Assembly (NCBI GenBank): GCA_016000195.1
Contig: JAECRO010000009.1
Location: 1-64,000, forward strand
DNA length: 64,000 bases
Direction of reading: 5' to 3'
DNA from: Burkholderiales bacterium
GTDB lineage: Bacteria; Pseudomonadota; Gammaproteobacteria; Burkholderiales; Burkholderiaceae_C
Shown here: positions 55,271 through 63,233 of the stretch, piece after piece
How the letters are laid out: each line of letters begins with the position of its first letter
How positions within the stretch are numbered: the stretch's first letter is position 1
Notes under the pieces: generated by a model
Database searches by the model: none
The model's input: the letters and a program-made list of their open reading frames with translations, nothing else
Told to the model about the DNA's origin: nothing
Position numbers and translations under genes: made by a program

Positions 55271-56214
55271 TGCGCCAAGACTGGATCGACATGAATGACG
55301 AGCTGGCAGTCACGCGCCAGTGCGAACTTGCCAGCGTCTCACGCGCCACCATTTACACCCACCAGCAACCCCTGGTGGTCAGCGAAGACGAGCTGCTGCT
55401 AAGCCGCCTGATCGACGAGCAATACACCTGCCACCCGTTCTACGGCAGCAGGCGCATGGTCGTCATCATCAGCGCTGCCGTGGGTTACCGGGTCAACCGC
55501 AAACGCATCCGACGCCTGATGCAAGCCATGGGACTGCAAGGCATGGCCCCCGGCCCCAACACCAGCCGGGCCCACCCAAAGCACCCGGTCTACCCTTACC
55601 TGCTGCGCGGCCTTGAGGTCACCCGTCCCAACCAGGTCTGGGGCACCGACATCACCTACATCCGCCTGGCCAAAGGCTTCGTTTACCTGGTGGCGGTGAT
55701 GGACTGGTATAGCCGCAAGGTGCTGAGCTGGCGCATCAGCAACAGCATGGATGCCAGCTTCTGCGTGGACTGCCTGGAAGAAGCGCTGCGCAACCTCGGC
55801 AAGCCTGACATCTTCAACAGCGACCAAGGCTCGCAGTTCACCAGTGAAAGATTCACGGGCGTACTCCAGCGCGAAGGCGTCACCATCAGCATGGACGGGC
55901 GTGGCCGGGCTTTTGACAACATCTTTGTCGAACGGTTGTGGCGCAACGTCAAATACGAGGACGTCTACCTCAAAGGCTACGCCACGGTCGACGAACTGCT
56001 GCCGGGACTGGGCGAATACTTTGTGCTCTACAACAGCCAGCGCCCACACCAGGCCTTGCAGTACCAAACGCCCGATGCGGTGTACGCCAGCGCCAGCGGC
56101 GGTGGGGCCATGATCGTCGACAAATATGCAGAAAAAACTGCCGTCAAAAAGCAGAGCATCGAAATACCGAAGTCCCCGAACACGAACGCTGATGCCGCGC
56201 TACTTGATGGATAA
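55267..56214 (+). CDS. IS3-family transposase OrfB
   Basis: 315 residues with the DDE integrase core: first Asp in QVWGTDITYIRLAKGFVYLV, second in FNSDQGSQFTSERF, Glu in FVERLWRNVKYEDVYLKGY, plus an HTH_21-like N-terminal part (YGSRRMVVIISAAVGYRVNR). It ends with a C-terminal tail after LQYQTPDAVYASASGG. The ATG overlaps orfA; the active transposase is probably the frameshift fusion. Confidence 0.94.
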   Translation: MMRQDWIDMNDELAVTRQCELASVSRATIYTHQQPLVVSEDELLLSRLIDEQYTCHPFYGSRRMVVIISAAVGYRVNRKRIRRLMQAMGLQGMAPGPNTSRAHPKHPVYPYLLRGLEVTRPNQVWGTDITYIRLAKGFVYLVAVMDWYSRKVLSWRISNSMDASFCVDCLEEALRNLGKPDIFNSDQGSQFTSERFTGVLQREGVTISMDGRGRAFDNIFVERLWRNVKYEDVYLKGYATVDELLPGLGEYFVLYNSQRPHQALQYQTPDAVYASASGGGAMIVDKYAEKTAVKKQSIEIPKSPNTNADAALLDG

Positions 56215-57103
56215 GCAGGGGGTCGCTATGGACATGTGGACAAGCTTGCAGCTTGCCCACATCCCCACAGTTCCCACCCGTGCTTACCCACAAGGGTAAG
56301 CCTACGGCCTGGCGCGCTTCTCTTGCCATTCAGCCATTTGAAATTGAAGAAAGGAAGTCCGAAAACCAAGTCAAAAAACCGGGGCAACGCCGTGCAGTTG
56401 CGATGAAAACGGGGCCAGCTTAAATTGACTGAAAAATTGTCTTGACAATGGGGTCCACTTTACGTGTCGCAACTTGCCGCCGCGCTGAATGAAGCGGTGA
56501 ACGCCACCGGCTGGCAAGCGCTCGTCACACCCGTCGCAAATCCTCTGACACTTCCGGCTGACCTGGCCGGCTTTGGCTTGCTGCTGCTGATGGGCCTGGA
56601 GTTCAGAATGCCCTTTCCGGCTTCATCCATCCCTTCAGGAACCATGGGCTTTGCACAGGAAGCGGCAGACCAGTCGATTCGCGCCGCGCTGGCCCATGCG
56701 GCGCTTTCTTATCAGGTCTTATATGGTGCAAACAAGGAGCGCCTCGCCCATGCGCTGTGCGCCATTGAACGCCAGTTGCCGCACGCCAAGGCCCGCACAC
56801 GCCAGAGCGCCCTTTCAGGCGGCGCGAAAAACAAGCCCTGGGTATGGATGTGCGACAAATGCAGCGACCCTCAATGCGAACACCGACTGTTGACCGCCCT
56901 GCGGACACAGGGCAAGCCCGAAAAGAAGTAGAGCCATGAACAACCGGGGTTTTTAAGCCCAGAATTGATTTCATCGAGTTCTTTCAGCTTTGCCGGGTCG
57001 TGATGAGTTCGGGCCGCTTGAATCGCCTGTTGGTCAAAATTTGTCATCAAATTTAAAAGATGTATCCATAGACTTACATTTTTTTAACAACCAAAGCATT
57101 CCA

Positions 57104-58516
57104 ATGTCGCCCATCCGGTTTTCATTTATACCCTCGTCTTTGTCCTGTTCCGCTGGAAAACTAAGCGCCCTGTTCGTGCTGGCTGCCGCCGCACTGGCCC
57201 CGCTGGCGGCCGGCGCGGCCACTGCGCGCCAAGCCTATGTGACACAAGAGGTTTACACCCAGAACCACCCCTACAAGGAGCAATTGCCGCAAGAGCTGTT
57301 CACCAAAATGGACAAGATGGCGCTGAGTCCCTTCATGTTCTTTCGCGGCACGGCCCATCTTTATCACAAGGATATGCGCAGCGTGTCGTCGGCCTTCCTG
57401 ACCAGCGGTACCTCGCTGGTCTGGCTTGATGGCGACATGCATCTGCAGAACTTCGGCGCGGTGCTCAATTCAGCCGGCAACGCCGTGTTTGACACCAATG
57501 ACTTCGACGAAGGCGCCTGGGGCCCGTTCAACCTGGACGTTTACCGCCTGGCGACCAGCATCCAGCTGGCCGCCAAAGAAATGGGCGTGTCCAGCGCCGA
57601 CCGCGACAGCCTCGTGCGAACCTTCGCCGAGAGCTACTCCAAAAAAATGACCGACTTCAAAGGCAGCGACGAAGAACTGAACTATGGCTTGAGCAGCAGC
57701 AGCAACACCAGCGGCGTGGTGCAAGACACCGTCAACAAGGTAGCCGGCAATACACGCAGCAGCTTCCTGGGCAAATACACCACTTCCGCCAGTCCGCGCC
57801 GCTTTCAGACCACGGCCGAGCTGATTACCGTCTCCAGCAGCACCAGCAGCGCCATTGCAACGGCCATGTCGAGCTACATCGGCAGCATTCCCGCCAGCAA
57901 GCTGCCGGCCTCGGCCAGCTACTTCAACATCAAGGACATCCGCCTGAAACTCGGCTCCGGCACCGGCAGCCTGGGCCGCTATCGCTACTGGATTCTGGTC
58001 GAAGGCGCCAGCAGTTCCAACAGCGATGACGTGATTTTGGAAATGAAGGAATCGGTGGCCAGCGCGGTCAATTTGTCCAACCAGAACACCATGCCCGCGA
58101 GCGTGTACAACAGCCACTTCGGCTACCGCGTGGTGCGCAGCCTCAAGGCGCAGACCAGTTACGCCGACCCGCTGGCGGGCTACACCAGCATGTCGGGCAA
58201 GGCCTTTTTCATTCGCGAAAAATCGGCTTTCGCGCAAGACTTTGACTACACCTTGCTCACCAGCTACGGCAAATGGAGCACCGCCGTGAGCTATTTCGGC
58301 AAGGCGCTGGCCAAGAACCACGCCCTGTCCGACAAGGACTACGACCCCAACCTGATCGGCTCATCGGTTGACAAGGCGGTCAGCGATGCCGTCACCGGCT
58401 ACACCTCGGCCTTCAAGGACGAAGTGATGTACTTCGCCAGGGACTACGCCGCCCAGGTGGAACTCGACTGGCAGGAATTCGTCAAGGCCAGGAATGCCGG
58501 CGCGACGCTGTATTAA
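57104..58516 (+). CDS. exported DUF2252 family protein
   Basis: 470 residues from the ATG at 57104 (MSPIRFSFIPSSLSCSAGKL), chosen because it opens a signal peptide (LFVLAAAALAPLAAGAATA). DUF2252 signatures: PFMFFRGTAHLYHKDM, VWLDGDMHLQNFGAVLNSAG and FDTNDFDEGAWGPFNLDVYR, which recall the catalytic Asp/Asn motifs of kinase-like enzymes. Most DUF2252 proteins are cytoplasmic; an exported one without ATP supply outside the cell would be unusual. The function is unknown. A terminator follows. Confidence 0.85.
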   Translation: MSPIRFSFIPSSLSCSAGKLSALFVLAAAALAPLAAGAATARQAYVTQEVYTQNHPYKEQLPQELFTKMDKMALSPFMFFRGTAHLYHKDMRSVSSAFLTSGTSLVWLDGDMHLQNFGAVLNSAGNAVFDTNDFDEGAWGPFNLDVYRLATSIQLAAKEMGVSSADRDSLVRTFAESYSKKMTDFKGSDEELNYGLSSSSNTSGVVQDTVNKVAGNTRSSFLGKYTTSASPRRFQTTAELITVSSSTSSAIATAMSSYIGSIPASKLPASASYFNIKDIRLKLGSGTGSLGRYRYWILVEGASSSNSDDVILEMKESVASAVNLSNQNTMPASVYNSHFGYRVVRSLKAQTSYADPLAGYTSMSGKAFFIREKSAFAQDFDYTLLTSYGKWSTAVSYFGKALAKNHALSDKDYDPNLIGSSVDKAVSDAVTGYTSAFKDEVMYFARDYAAQVELDWQEFVKARNAGATLY

Positions 58517-58522
58517 AAAAGC

Positions 58523-58550
58523 AAAAAAATGCTGCCACGCGGCAGCTTTT
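58523..58550. terminator. intrinsic terminator (both directions)
   Basis: GCTGCC-ACGC-GGCAGC stem with A-run before and T-run after, between the convergent DUF2252 and hslO genes. Confidence 0.8.
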
Positions 58551-58574
58551 GCGCCTGGCTGCTGATTGAAGCGT

Positions 58575-59543
58575 TTACTGCACCGTCGAGGTCGGCGGCT
58601 GCTGCTGGACCTGGTGGGTGAAAAGCTGCGCGGCATCAACCGGATCAAATTCATACTGCGCACCGCAAAACTCGCACGCCACATCAACCTTGCCGCGCTC
58701 GGCAATGATGCTTTCAATTTCCGCCGTGCCCAGCCCGCGCAGCATGTTGCCAACCCGCTCGCGCGAGCAGCTGCAGGCAAAGCTCGGCGTTAGCGGCTCA
58801 AAACGGGTGATAGGTTCTTCCCAGAACAGCCGGCGCAAGATCGTATCGACATCCAGCGTGAGCAGCTCTTCGCGCTTGAGGGTGCCGGCCAGCATGGCGA
58901 TGCGCTGGTAGTCTTCATTCACGCCGATCTGGTCTTCATTGGCTTCGCGGTCAATCTGGCCTTCGAGGTTGCCCTGCCCCTTGACCGGCAGGCGCTGGAT
59001 CAGCAGGCCGGCGGCCACATGGCCGTCGGCAGCCAGGATCAGGCGGGTGTCGAGCTGCTCGCTTTGCAGCATGTAATGCTCCAGCACTTCGCTCAGTTTC
59101 TCGATTTTTTCATGCTGGTCGCCAAACAGCGGCACCACGCCCTGGTAGGGCTGCTGGCCCGGGAACTTGTCCTTCGGGTCCAGCGTGATGGCGCAGCGGC
59201 CTTCGTTCTTCACGTTGACCAGCCGGCTCAATGAACTGCCCTCCGGCACCTCGCCGGTCACGGTGGCGGTGGCGCGCAGGCTCAGGTCGGGTTGCACCTC
59301 GGCCACGGCCAGCTTGACCGGACCGTCGCCAAATATCTGCAGGATCAGCGCGCCGTTGAAGCTGATACTGCTTTGCATCAAGGCCCCTGCCGCCGTCATT
59401 TCGCCCAGCAGCTGCATGACCTCGGGCGGGTAGCCGCCGGCATCCTCGCGGCGCTTGAGGATTTCCTGCCACGAGTCGGTCAGGCGCACGATCATGCCGC
59501 GCACCGGCAGGCCGTCAAAGATAAATTTATGAAGTTCAGACAT
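58575..59543 (-). CDS. hslO: redox-regulated chaperone Hsp33
   Basis: Holdase activated by oxidation. 322 residues. The C-terminal redox switch is intact: CSCSRERV and CEFCGAQYEFD (CXC and CXXC zinc ligands, about 25 residues apart). N-terminal blocks HKFIFDGLPVRGMIVRLTDS and LQIFGDGPVKLAVAEV are typical. The stretch upstream of the start consists of a repeat, so the ribosome-binding site is supplied by repeat sequence. Confidence 0.94.
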   Translation of the reverse strand: MSELHKFIFDGLPVRGMIVRLTDSWQEILKRREDAGGYPPEVMQLLGEMTAAGALMQSSISFNGALILQIFGDGPVKLAVAEVQPDLSLRATATVTGEVPEGSSLSRLVNVKNEGRCAITLDPKDKFPGQQPYQGVVPLFGDQHEKIEKLSEVLEHYMLQSEQLDTRLILAADGHVAAGLLIQRLPVKGQGNLEGQIDREANEDQIGVNEDYQRIAMLAGTLKREELLTLDVDTILRRLFWEEPITRFEPLTPSFACSCSRERVGNMLRGLGTAEIESIIAERGKVDVACEFCGAQYEFDPVDAAQLFTHQVQQQPPTSTVQ

Positions 59544-59549
59544 GGCTGC

Positions 59550-59635
59550 TTGTAACCCCCACGCTTTTCGCTTCGTGGCTTGGAACCCCCACGCTTTTCG
59601 CTTCGCGTAATGCGCTGCCCCCCGAGGGGGCGCTG
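59550..59635. repeat. two 30-bp direct repeats plus G/C hairpin upstream of hslO
   Basis: Two tandem copies (59550-59579 and 59580-59609) share the core AACCCCCACGCTTTTCGCTT. They are followed by a hairpin GCGCTGCCCCCCGAGGGGGC. This type of element is, as far as I recall, dispersed in Comamonadaceae. Confidence 0.65.
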
Positions 59636-59700
59636 CGCCTGCGGCCCGGCGAAGCCGGTTCCGCGGCCCCTGCTGGCTTGTGGGTGGTTTGGGACGGTGG

Positions 59701-59766
59701 GATGTTGGAGATGTTGGAGATGTTGGGGGTGTTGGAGATGTTGGGGATGTTCATGTTGTTGGTGCC
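59701..59766. repeat. 9-bp minisatellite
   Basis: Seven tandem near-copies of GATGTTGGA (variants with GGG, GGTGTTGGA and a final CATGTTGTT). It lies between hslO and the gamma-carbonic anhydrase gene and ends two bases before that gene's stop. Confidence 0.8.
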
Positions 59767-59768
59767 GT

Positions 59769-60293
59769 TCAGCCCAGTTTCTTGAGCCCGGTCTTGTAGC
59801 GCCGGGCATTGTCCATATAGTGCTGCGCGCTCATTTTTAAACCCTCGATCTGACCGGGCGAGAGTTGCCGCACCACCTTGGCCGGGCTGCCCAGGATCAT
59901 GCAGCCATCGGGGAACTCCTTGCCTTCAGTCACCAGCGCGCCGGCGCCGACCAGGCAATTCTTGCCGATCTTCGCGCCGTTGAGCACCACCGCCTGGATG
60001 CCGATCAGCGAGCCGTCGCCAATCGTGCAGCCGTGCAGCATGACCTGGTGGCCCACCGTCACGTTCTCGCCAATCACCAGCGGCATGCCGTGGTCGGCGT
60101 GCAGCACGCTGTTGTCCTGGATGTTCGAGCCCTTGCCGACCGTGATGGTGTCGGTATCGCCCCGGACCACCACGCCAAACCAGACGCTGCTGTCCTCGGC
60201 CAGCGTCACATGGCCCATGACCTGCGCGCTGTCGGCCACCCAGGCCGAGGCGTGAATGGCGGGTTTCAGATCGTCCAGCTGGTAAATGGCCAT
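59769..60293 (-). CDS. gamma-carbonic anhydrase family protein
   Basis: 174-residue trimeric left-handed beta-helix built of hexapeptide repeats (family members called YrdA/PaaY). Start MAIYQLDDLKPAIHASAWVA. Metal-site His residues are visible in VLHADHGMPLVIG and TVGHQVMLHGC. Catalytic status is unknown; many members are not proven carbonic anhydrases. The longer open frame upstream was rejected. Confidence 0.92.
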   Translation of the reverse strand: MAIYQLDDLKPAIHASAWVADSAQVMGHVTLAEDSSVWFGVVVRGDTDTITVGKGSNIQDNSVLHADHGMPLVIGENVTVGHQVMLHGCTIGDGSLIGIQAVVLNGAKIGKNCLVGAGALVTEGKEFPDGCMILGSPAKVVRQLSPGQIEGLKMSAQHYMDNARRYKTGLKKLG

Positions 60294-60405
60294 GGGGTTC
60301 CTTGATGATGGGGTGGTGAAAACGGCTTTTGATTGTAGGCAAGCGGCGGCAGCAGCGTCTGGGCCAGGTTTCTGACGGCCAGGCCGCATCGCCGACAATT
60401 CAGCC

Positions 60406-61230
60406 ATGACCGCCCTGCCCCGACCCGCCCCCGAACTGCGCCAGCTTGCCCTGCAGGCGCTGCTGCTGCCTGATTTAGAACAAAAAGTGCTTCTTGCGCA
60501 GTCCCTGCATGCACAGGCAGCTACGCTTTTAATAGCATTCGATGCTGATTTCCAGGCCCCAGCCGGCCTGCCCGGTTGCCCGGTGCGGCCGGAACTGCGC
60601 TCGCATCTGGATGTTGCCAAGCGCTCGCCTTTCACGGCCGAAGGCCTGGCCGCCCTGCTCCACGCGCTCACTCACATCGAGTTCAATGCGATCAACCTGG
60701 CGCTCGATGCCGCCTGGCGCTTTGGCGGCATGCCGCGCGCCTATTACCTGGACTGGCTGAAAGTGGCGGCCGAGGAAGCCCGGCACTTCAGCCTGCTGCG
60801 CGCCGAACTGCAAGCCATGGGCTACGACTATGGCGACTTTGCGGCCCACACCGGCCTGTGGGACATGACGCAGAAAACCGACAGCGACGTGCTGGCGCGC
60901 ATGGCGCTGGTGCCGCGCACGCTGGAGGCGCGCGGGCTGGACGCCACGCCGCCGATGCAGGCCAAGCTGCGCAAGGTCGGCACGCCCGGCGCCCTGCGCA
61001 CAGTCGGCATCCTGGACATCATCCTGCGCGACGAAATCGGCCATGTGGCGATTGGCAACCGCTGGTACCGCTATTTGTGCGCCGAGCGCGGCCTGGAGCC
61101 GGTGGCCACCTATGCCGTGCTGGCCGGTCAGTACGGCGCGCCGCGCCTGAAGGGCCCCTTCAACCTGCAGGCGCGCCAGCTGGCGGGTTTTGACGTGGCC
61201 GAACTGGCACTGCTGGGCGCCAGCGCCTGA
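60406..61230 (+). CDS. ferritin-like DUF455 family protein
   Basis: 274 residues, all-helical. Di-metal ligand helices: THIEFNAINLALDAAWRFGG, VAAEEARHFSLLRAELQAMG and IILRDEIGHVAIGNRWYRYL, each with the Glu and His-containing pattern of ferritin-like proteins. The role of DUF455 is not established. A copy of the dispersed repeat (60482-60540) encodes part of the N-terminus over AQAATLLIAFDADF without breaking the frame. The gene starts 113 bp from the divergent gamma-carbonic anhydrase gene. Confidence 0.9.
   Translation: MTALPRPAPELRQLALQALLLPDLEQKVLLAQSLHAQAATLLIAFDADFQAPAGLPGCPVRPELRSHLDVAKRSPFTAEGLAALLHALTHIEFNAINLALDAAWRFGGMPRAYYLDWLKVAAEEARHFSLLRAELQAMGYDYGDFAAHTGLWDMTQKTDSDVLARMALVPRTLEARGLDATPPMQAKLRKVGTPGALRTVGILDIILRDEIGHVAIGNRWYRYLCAERGLEPVATYAVLAGQYGAPRLKGPFNLQARQLAGFDVAELALLGASA
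60482..60540 (-). repeat. dispersed GCTAT/ATAGC repeat, copy inside DUF455 gene
   Basis: On the minus strand: TGCTATTAAAAGCGTAGC, TGCCTGTGCATG, then GACTGCGCAAGAAGCACTTT. Clear match to the copies at 40917 and 16101. Confidence 0.6.
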
Positions 61231-61475
61231 TGGCGAGTTGCCGTAGTCCAAACGGCTCAATCGCTTTTTTGCACAAGGAAAGAGCATCCCGATACATTTT
61301 AAAGCGCCAGCAACAATTCATTGAACGACTCAAACAGGAGATTCAAGATGATGTTTCAATCCACGCCCCTTTCGAGGCGAATTTGGAAGAGGTTACCCCT
61401 CTCCCAAATGAATCCTATCCCCCTGAAGGGGGAGGTTTCAAACCGGAGTTTGTTTTTGATGAAGCAACTGATTAA
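61230..61475 (+). CDS. possible 81-residue upstream reading frame
   Basis: A frame that starts on the DUF455 stop (TGATG) and ends 17 bases inside the next gene, with EFVFDEATD at its end. The same EFVFDE ending occurs in the leader frame upstream of the transglycosylase at 37.3 kb. Its wobble positions are less GC-rich than neighbouring genes, so it may not be translated. Confidence 0.28.
   Translation: MASCRSPNGSIAFLHKERASRYILKRQQQFIERLKQEIQDDVSIHAPFEANLEEVTPLPNESYPPEGGGFKPEFVFDEATD
61351..61461 (+). promoter_or_regulatory. leader element, copy 2 (upstream of coiled-coil gene)
   Basis: Counterpart of 37291-37408 with about 80 percent identity by eye, including TTTCAATCC, CCCCTCTCCCAAAT, AATCCTATC, the hairpin CCCCC-TGAA-GGGGG and CGGAGTTTGTTTTTGATGAA. 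The last bases are the ribosome-binding site and ATG of the gene at 61459. Confidence 0.6.
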
Positions 61476-61788
61476 AAAGGCAAAATTCATGCTTTTTGAA
61501 CCCGATGAAGTCAGCGAGACGGCGGCTCGGCAAGGGATCGGCCAGCAGCGCCCCGCAGATATTCCGGATCAGCCGCTCACGGGCCATTGGATGAGCGCTG
61601 AGCAGCAGCGCATCCAGCTGCTGGAATCCCAGAACCAGCAATTGCGCGCGGACATTGCCGTGCTGAAGAATTTTTCAATCGGTTTTGCCCAGGAGATTCG
61701 AGAGTTGCTGACGGATGTTACGCAACTGGGGTTTTCCACGGGCGCAAGAACGGCCCAGGCCGCCCCGACTCAGGCCGAGCGGAGCTAA
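61459..61788 (+). CDS. small coiled-coil protein
   Basis: 109 residues from MKQLIKKAKFMLFEPDEVSE; GGAG lies ten bases upstream of the ATG, as at the transglycosylase gene. An in-frame ATG ten codons on (MLFEPDEVSET) is an alternative. The middle predicts a coiled coil (SAEQQRIQLLESQNQQLRAD, then IAVLKNFSIGFAQEIRELL). No signal peptide or known domain; function unknown. Confidence 0.7.
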   Translation: MKQLIKKAKFMLFEPDEVSETAARQGIGQQRPADIPDQPLTGHWMSAEQQRIQLLESQNQQLRADIAVLKNFSIGFAQEIRELLTDVTQLGFSTGARTAQAAPTQAERS

Positions 61789-61946
61789 AGACCCGCTAGA
61801 CCCGCGCGCGGGGAATCGCGTGCAGCATATCCGGTTGTCAACGCCACAGGGCAGCGGCGGTTCAACCGTTTTGCGGCGCAAAACAGGTGATGGCAGCGAT
61901 TTTCCAGGCGCGCTAGACTTGTCTCCGACACCGAAAGGATTTGCGC

Positions 61947-63212
61947 ATGTTTCAGTCTCTGATCTCCGGCCATCCCTCTCACATGTCGGGCCTGCCGCCG
62001 GAAATTGCCCTGCAGCTGCCGCAAGGCCAGCAGCTGGGCGCGGCAAATGCACTGGTCAGGGTGTCGTTTTCCAAATGGTCGAGCATTGCCCGCCTGAAGG
62101 CAGGCCAGATCGGCGCCCTGGCCGAAGACTACGTGGAGGGCAAGCTGCAGTTCGAAGGCGCCATGCGCGACGTGATGCGCGCCATGCTCAAGGTGCTGCC
62201 CGGCAATCCGGTTGAAAGCGATACCGGCTGGTGGACGGGCCTGCTGCACCGAGCCAGATCCCTGGCGGCCCACACGCTGGTCAAAGATGCCGCGCAGATA
62301 CAGTTTCATTACGATGTTTCAGATGCTTTCTATGCGCTGTGGCTGGACCCGCGCCGCGTCTATTCATGCGCCTACTACCGCCAGGACAGCATGACGCTGG
62401 CTCAGGCGCAGGAAGCCAAGCTCGACCATATCTGCCGCAAGCTGATGCTCCAGCCCGGCGAACGCTTTCTTGATATTGGCGCCGGCTGGGGCGCTTTGCT
62501 GCTGTGGGCGGCCGAGCATTACGGCGTCGATGCCACCGGCATCACGCTGTCAAAAAACCAGCACGCGCATGTGCAGCAACTGATTGACGCCAAAGGCCTG
62601 GGCCAGCGCGTGCACATCGAACTGCGCGACTACCGCGACCTGCAGCAAGACCGGCCGTTTGACAAAATATCATCCGTCGGCATGTTCGAGCATGTCGGCC
62701 AGGCCAACATGAACGCCTACTTCGGCAAGGTCATGCAGCTGCTGGCGCCGGGCGGGCTGGTCCTGAACCACGGCATTACCGCCGGCGGTGTTGAAAACCG
62801 GCAACTGGGCGCGGGCATGGGCGACTTCATCGGCAAATACATCTTTCCGGGCGGCGAGTTGCTGCACATCAGTGCCGTGCTGGAGCACCTGGCGCACTCC
62901 GGCCTGGAAATGGTCGATACCGAAAACCTGCGGCCGCACTATGGGCGCACGCTGTGGGACTGGTCCGATGCGCTGGAAGCGCGGCTGGGCGAGGCGCGCG
63001 CGGTGCTGGCAAGCGGCGGCAGCGCCGAACGGGCCGAAAAAATACTGCGCGCCTACCGCCTGTACCTGGCGGGCAGCGCCATGAGTTTCGAGCAGGGCTG
63101 GATTGCGCTGCACCAGGTGCTGGCCACCCGGCCCGCCCAGGACAGGCAGGGCGACGCCATCAAGGGTGCGCAGTCGGTCTATCCCTTCAACCGGGAATAC
63201 ATCTACCGCTGA
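61947..63212 (+). CDS. cfa: cyclopropane-fatty-acyl-phospholipid synthase
   Basis: Transfers a methylene group from S-adenosylmethionine to unsaturated acyl chains of membrane phospholipids. 421 residues from MFQSLISG with AAAGGA eight bases upstream. The SAM-binding site is FLDIGAGWGALLLWAAEHYG, followed by GITLSKNQHAHVQQ, SVGMFEHVGQANMNAYF and FIGKYIFPGGELLHIS. The N-terminal lipid-binding domain is present. Confidence 0.94.
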   Translation: MFQSLISGHPSHMSGLPPEIALQLPQGQQLGAANALVRVSFSKWSSIARLKAGQIGALAEDYVEGKLQFEGAMRDVMRAMLKVLPGNPVESDTGWWTGLLHRARSLAAHTLVKDAAQIQFHYDVSDAFYALWLDPRRVYSCAYYRQDSMTLAQAQEAKLDHICRKLMLQPGERFLDIGAGWGALLLWAAEHYGVDATGITLSKNQHAHVQQLIDAKGLGQRVHIELRDYRDLQQDRPFDKISSVGMFEHVGQANMNAYFGKVMQLLAPGGLVLNHGITAGGVENRQLGAGMGDFIGKYIFPGGELLHISAVLEHLAHSGLEMVDTENLRPHYGRTLWDWSDALEARLGEARAVLASGGSAERAEKILRAYRLYLAGSAMSFEQGWIALHQVLATRPAQDRQGDAIKGAQSVYPFNREYIYR

Positions 63213-63233
63213 AGCATTCCGGTTGTTTGCCGC

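Larger units (their letters stand above)
54907..56462 (+). mobile_element. IS3-family insertion sequence
   Basis: 1556 bp. The ends are imperfect inverted repeats beginning TAAAGTGGACCCC on both sides, followed by partly matching AAGACAAAAATTT / AAGACAATTTTTC segments. A CGT triplet lies on both flanks (54904-54906 and 56463-56465), the 3-bp target duplication usual for IS3 relatives. It carries orfA and orfB; both are intact, so the element may be active. About 250 bp after orfB are non-coding. Confidence 0.88.
54860..56931 (+). pseudogene. hypothetical gene interrupted by an IS3-family element
   Basis: The 5' part 54860-54906 reads MGVLKIALLGASAMN and breaks at the insertion. The 3' part resumes after the element at 56463 and runs to 56931. 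Removing the element and one copy of the CGT duplication restores an uninterrupted 170-residue frame (513 bases), reading across the junction as ASAMNVSQLAAALNEAVNAT. The rebuilt protein has a P-loop-like start, a hydrophobic middle (AGFGLLLLMGLEFRMPFPA) and a C-terminal Cys/His cluster (WMCDKCSDPQCEH) that may bind zinc. Function unknown. The 3' part could be translated from the GTG at 56464 as a 155-residue protein, but that is not expected. Confidence 0.75.

Noticed and set aside
56464-56931. Separate 155-codon gene after the IS element
   Set aside because: It is the 3' part of the interrupted gene; its first codons come from the target duplication and no start signals precede it.
59536-59754. 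72-codon minus-strand frame reading NIPNISNTPNISN through the minisatellite
   Set aside because: It is only the translation of the 9-bp repeats and of the hslO upstream repeat; no ribosome-binding site or conserved sequence.
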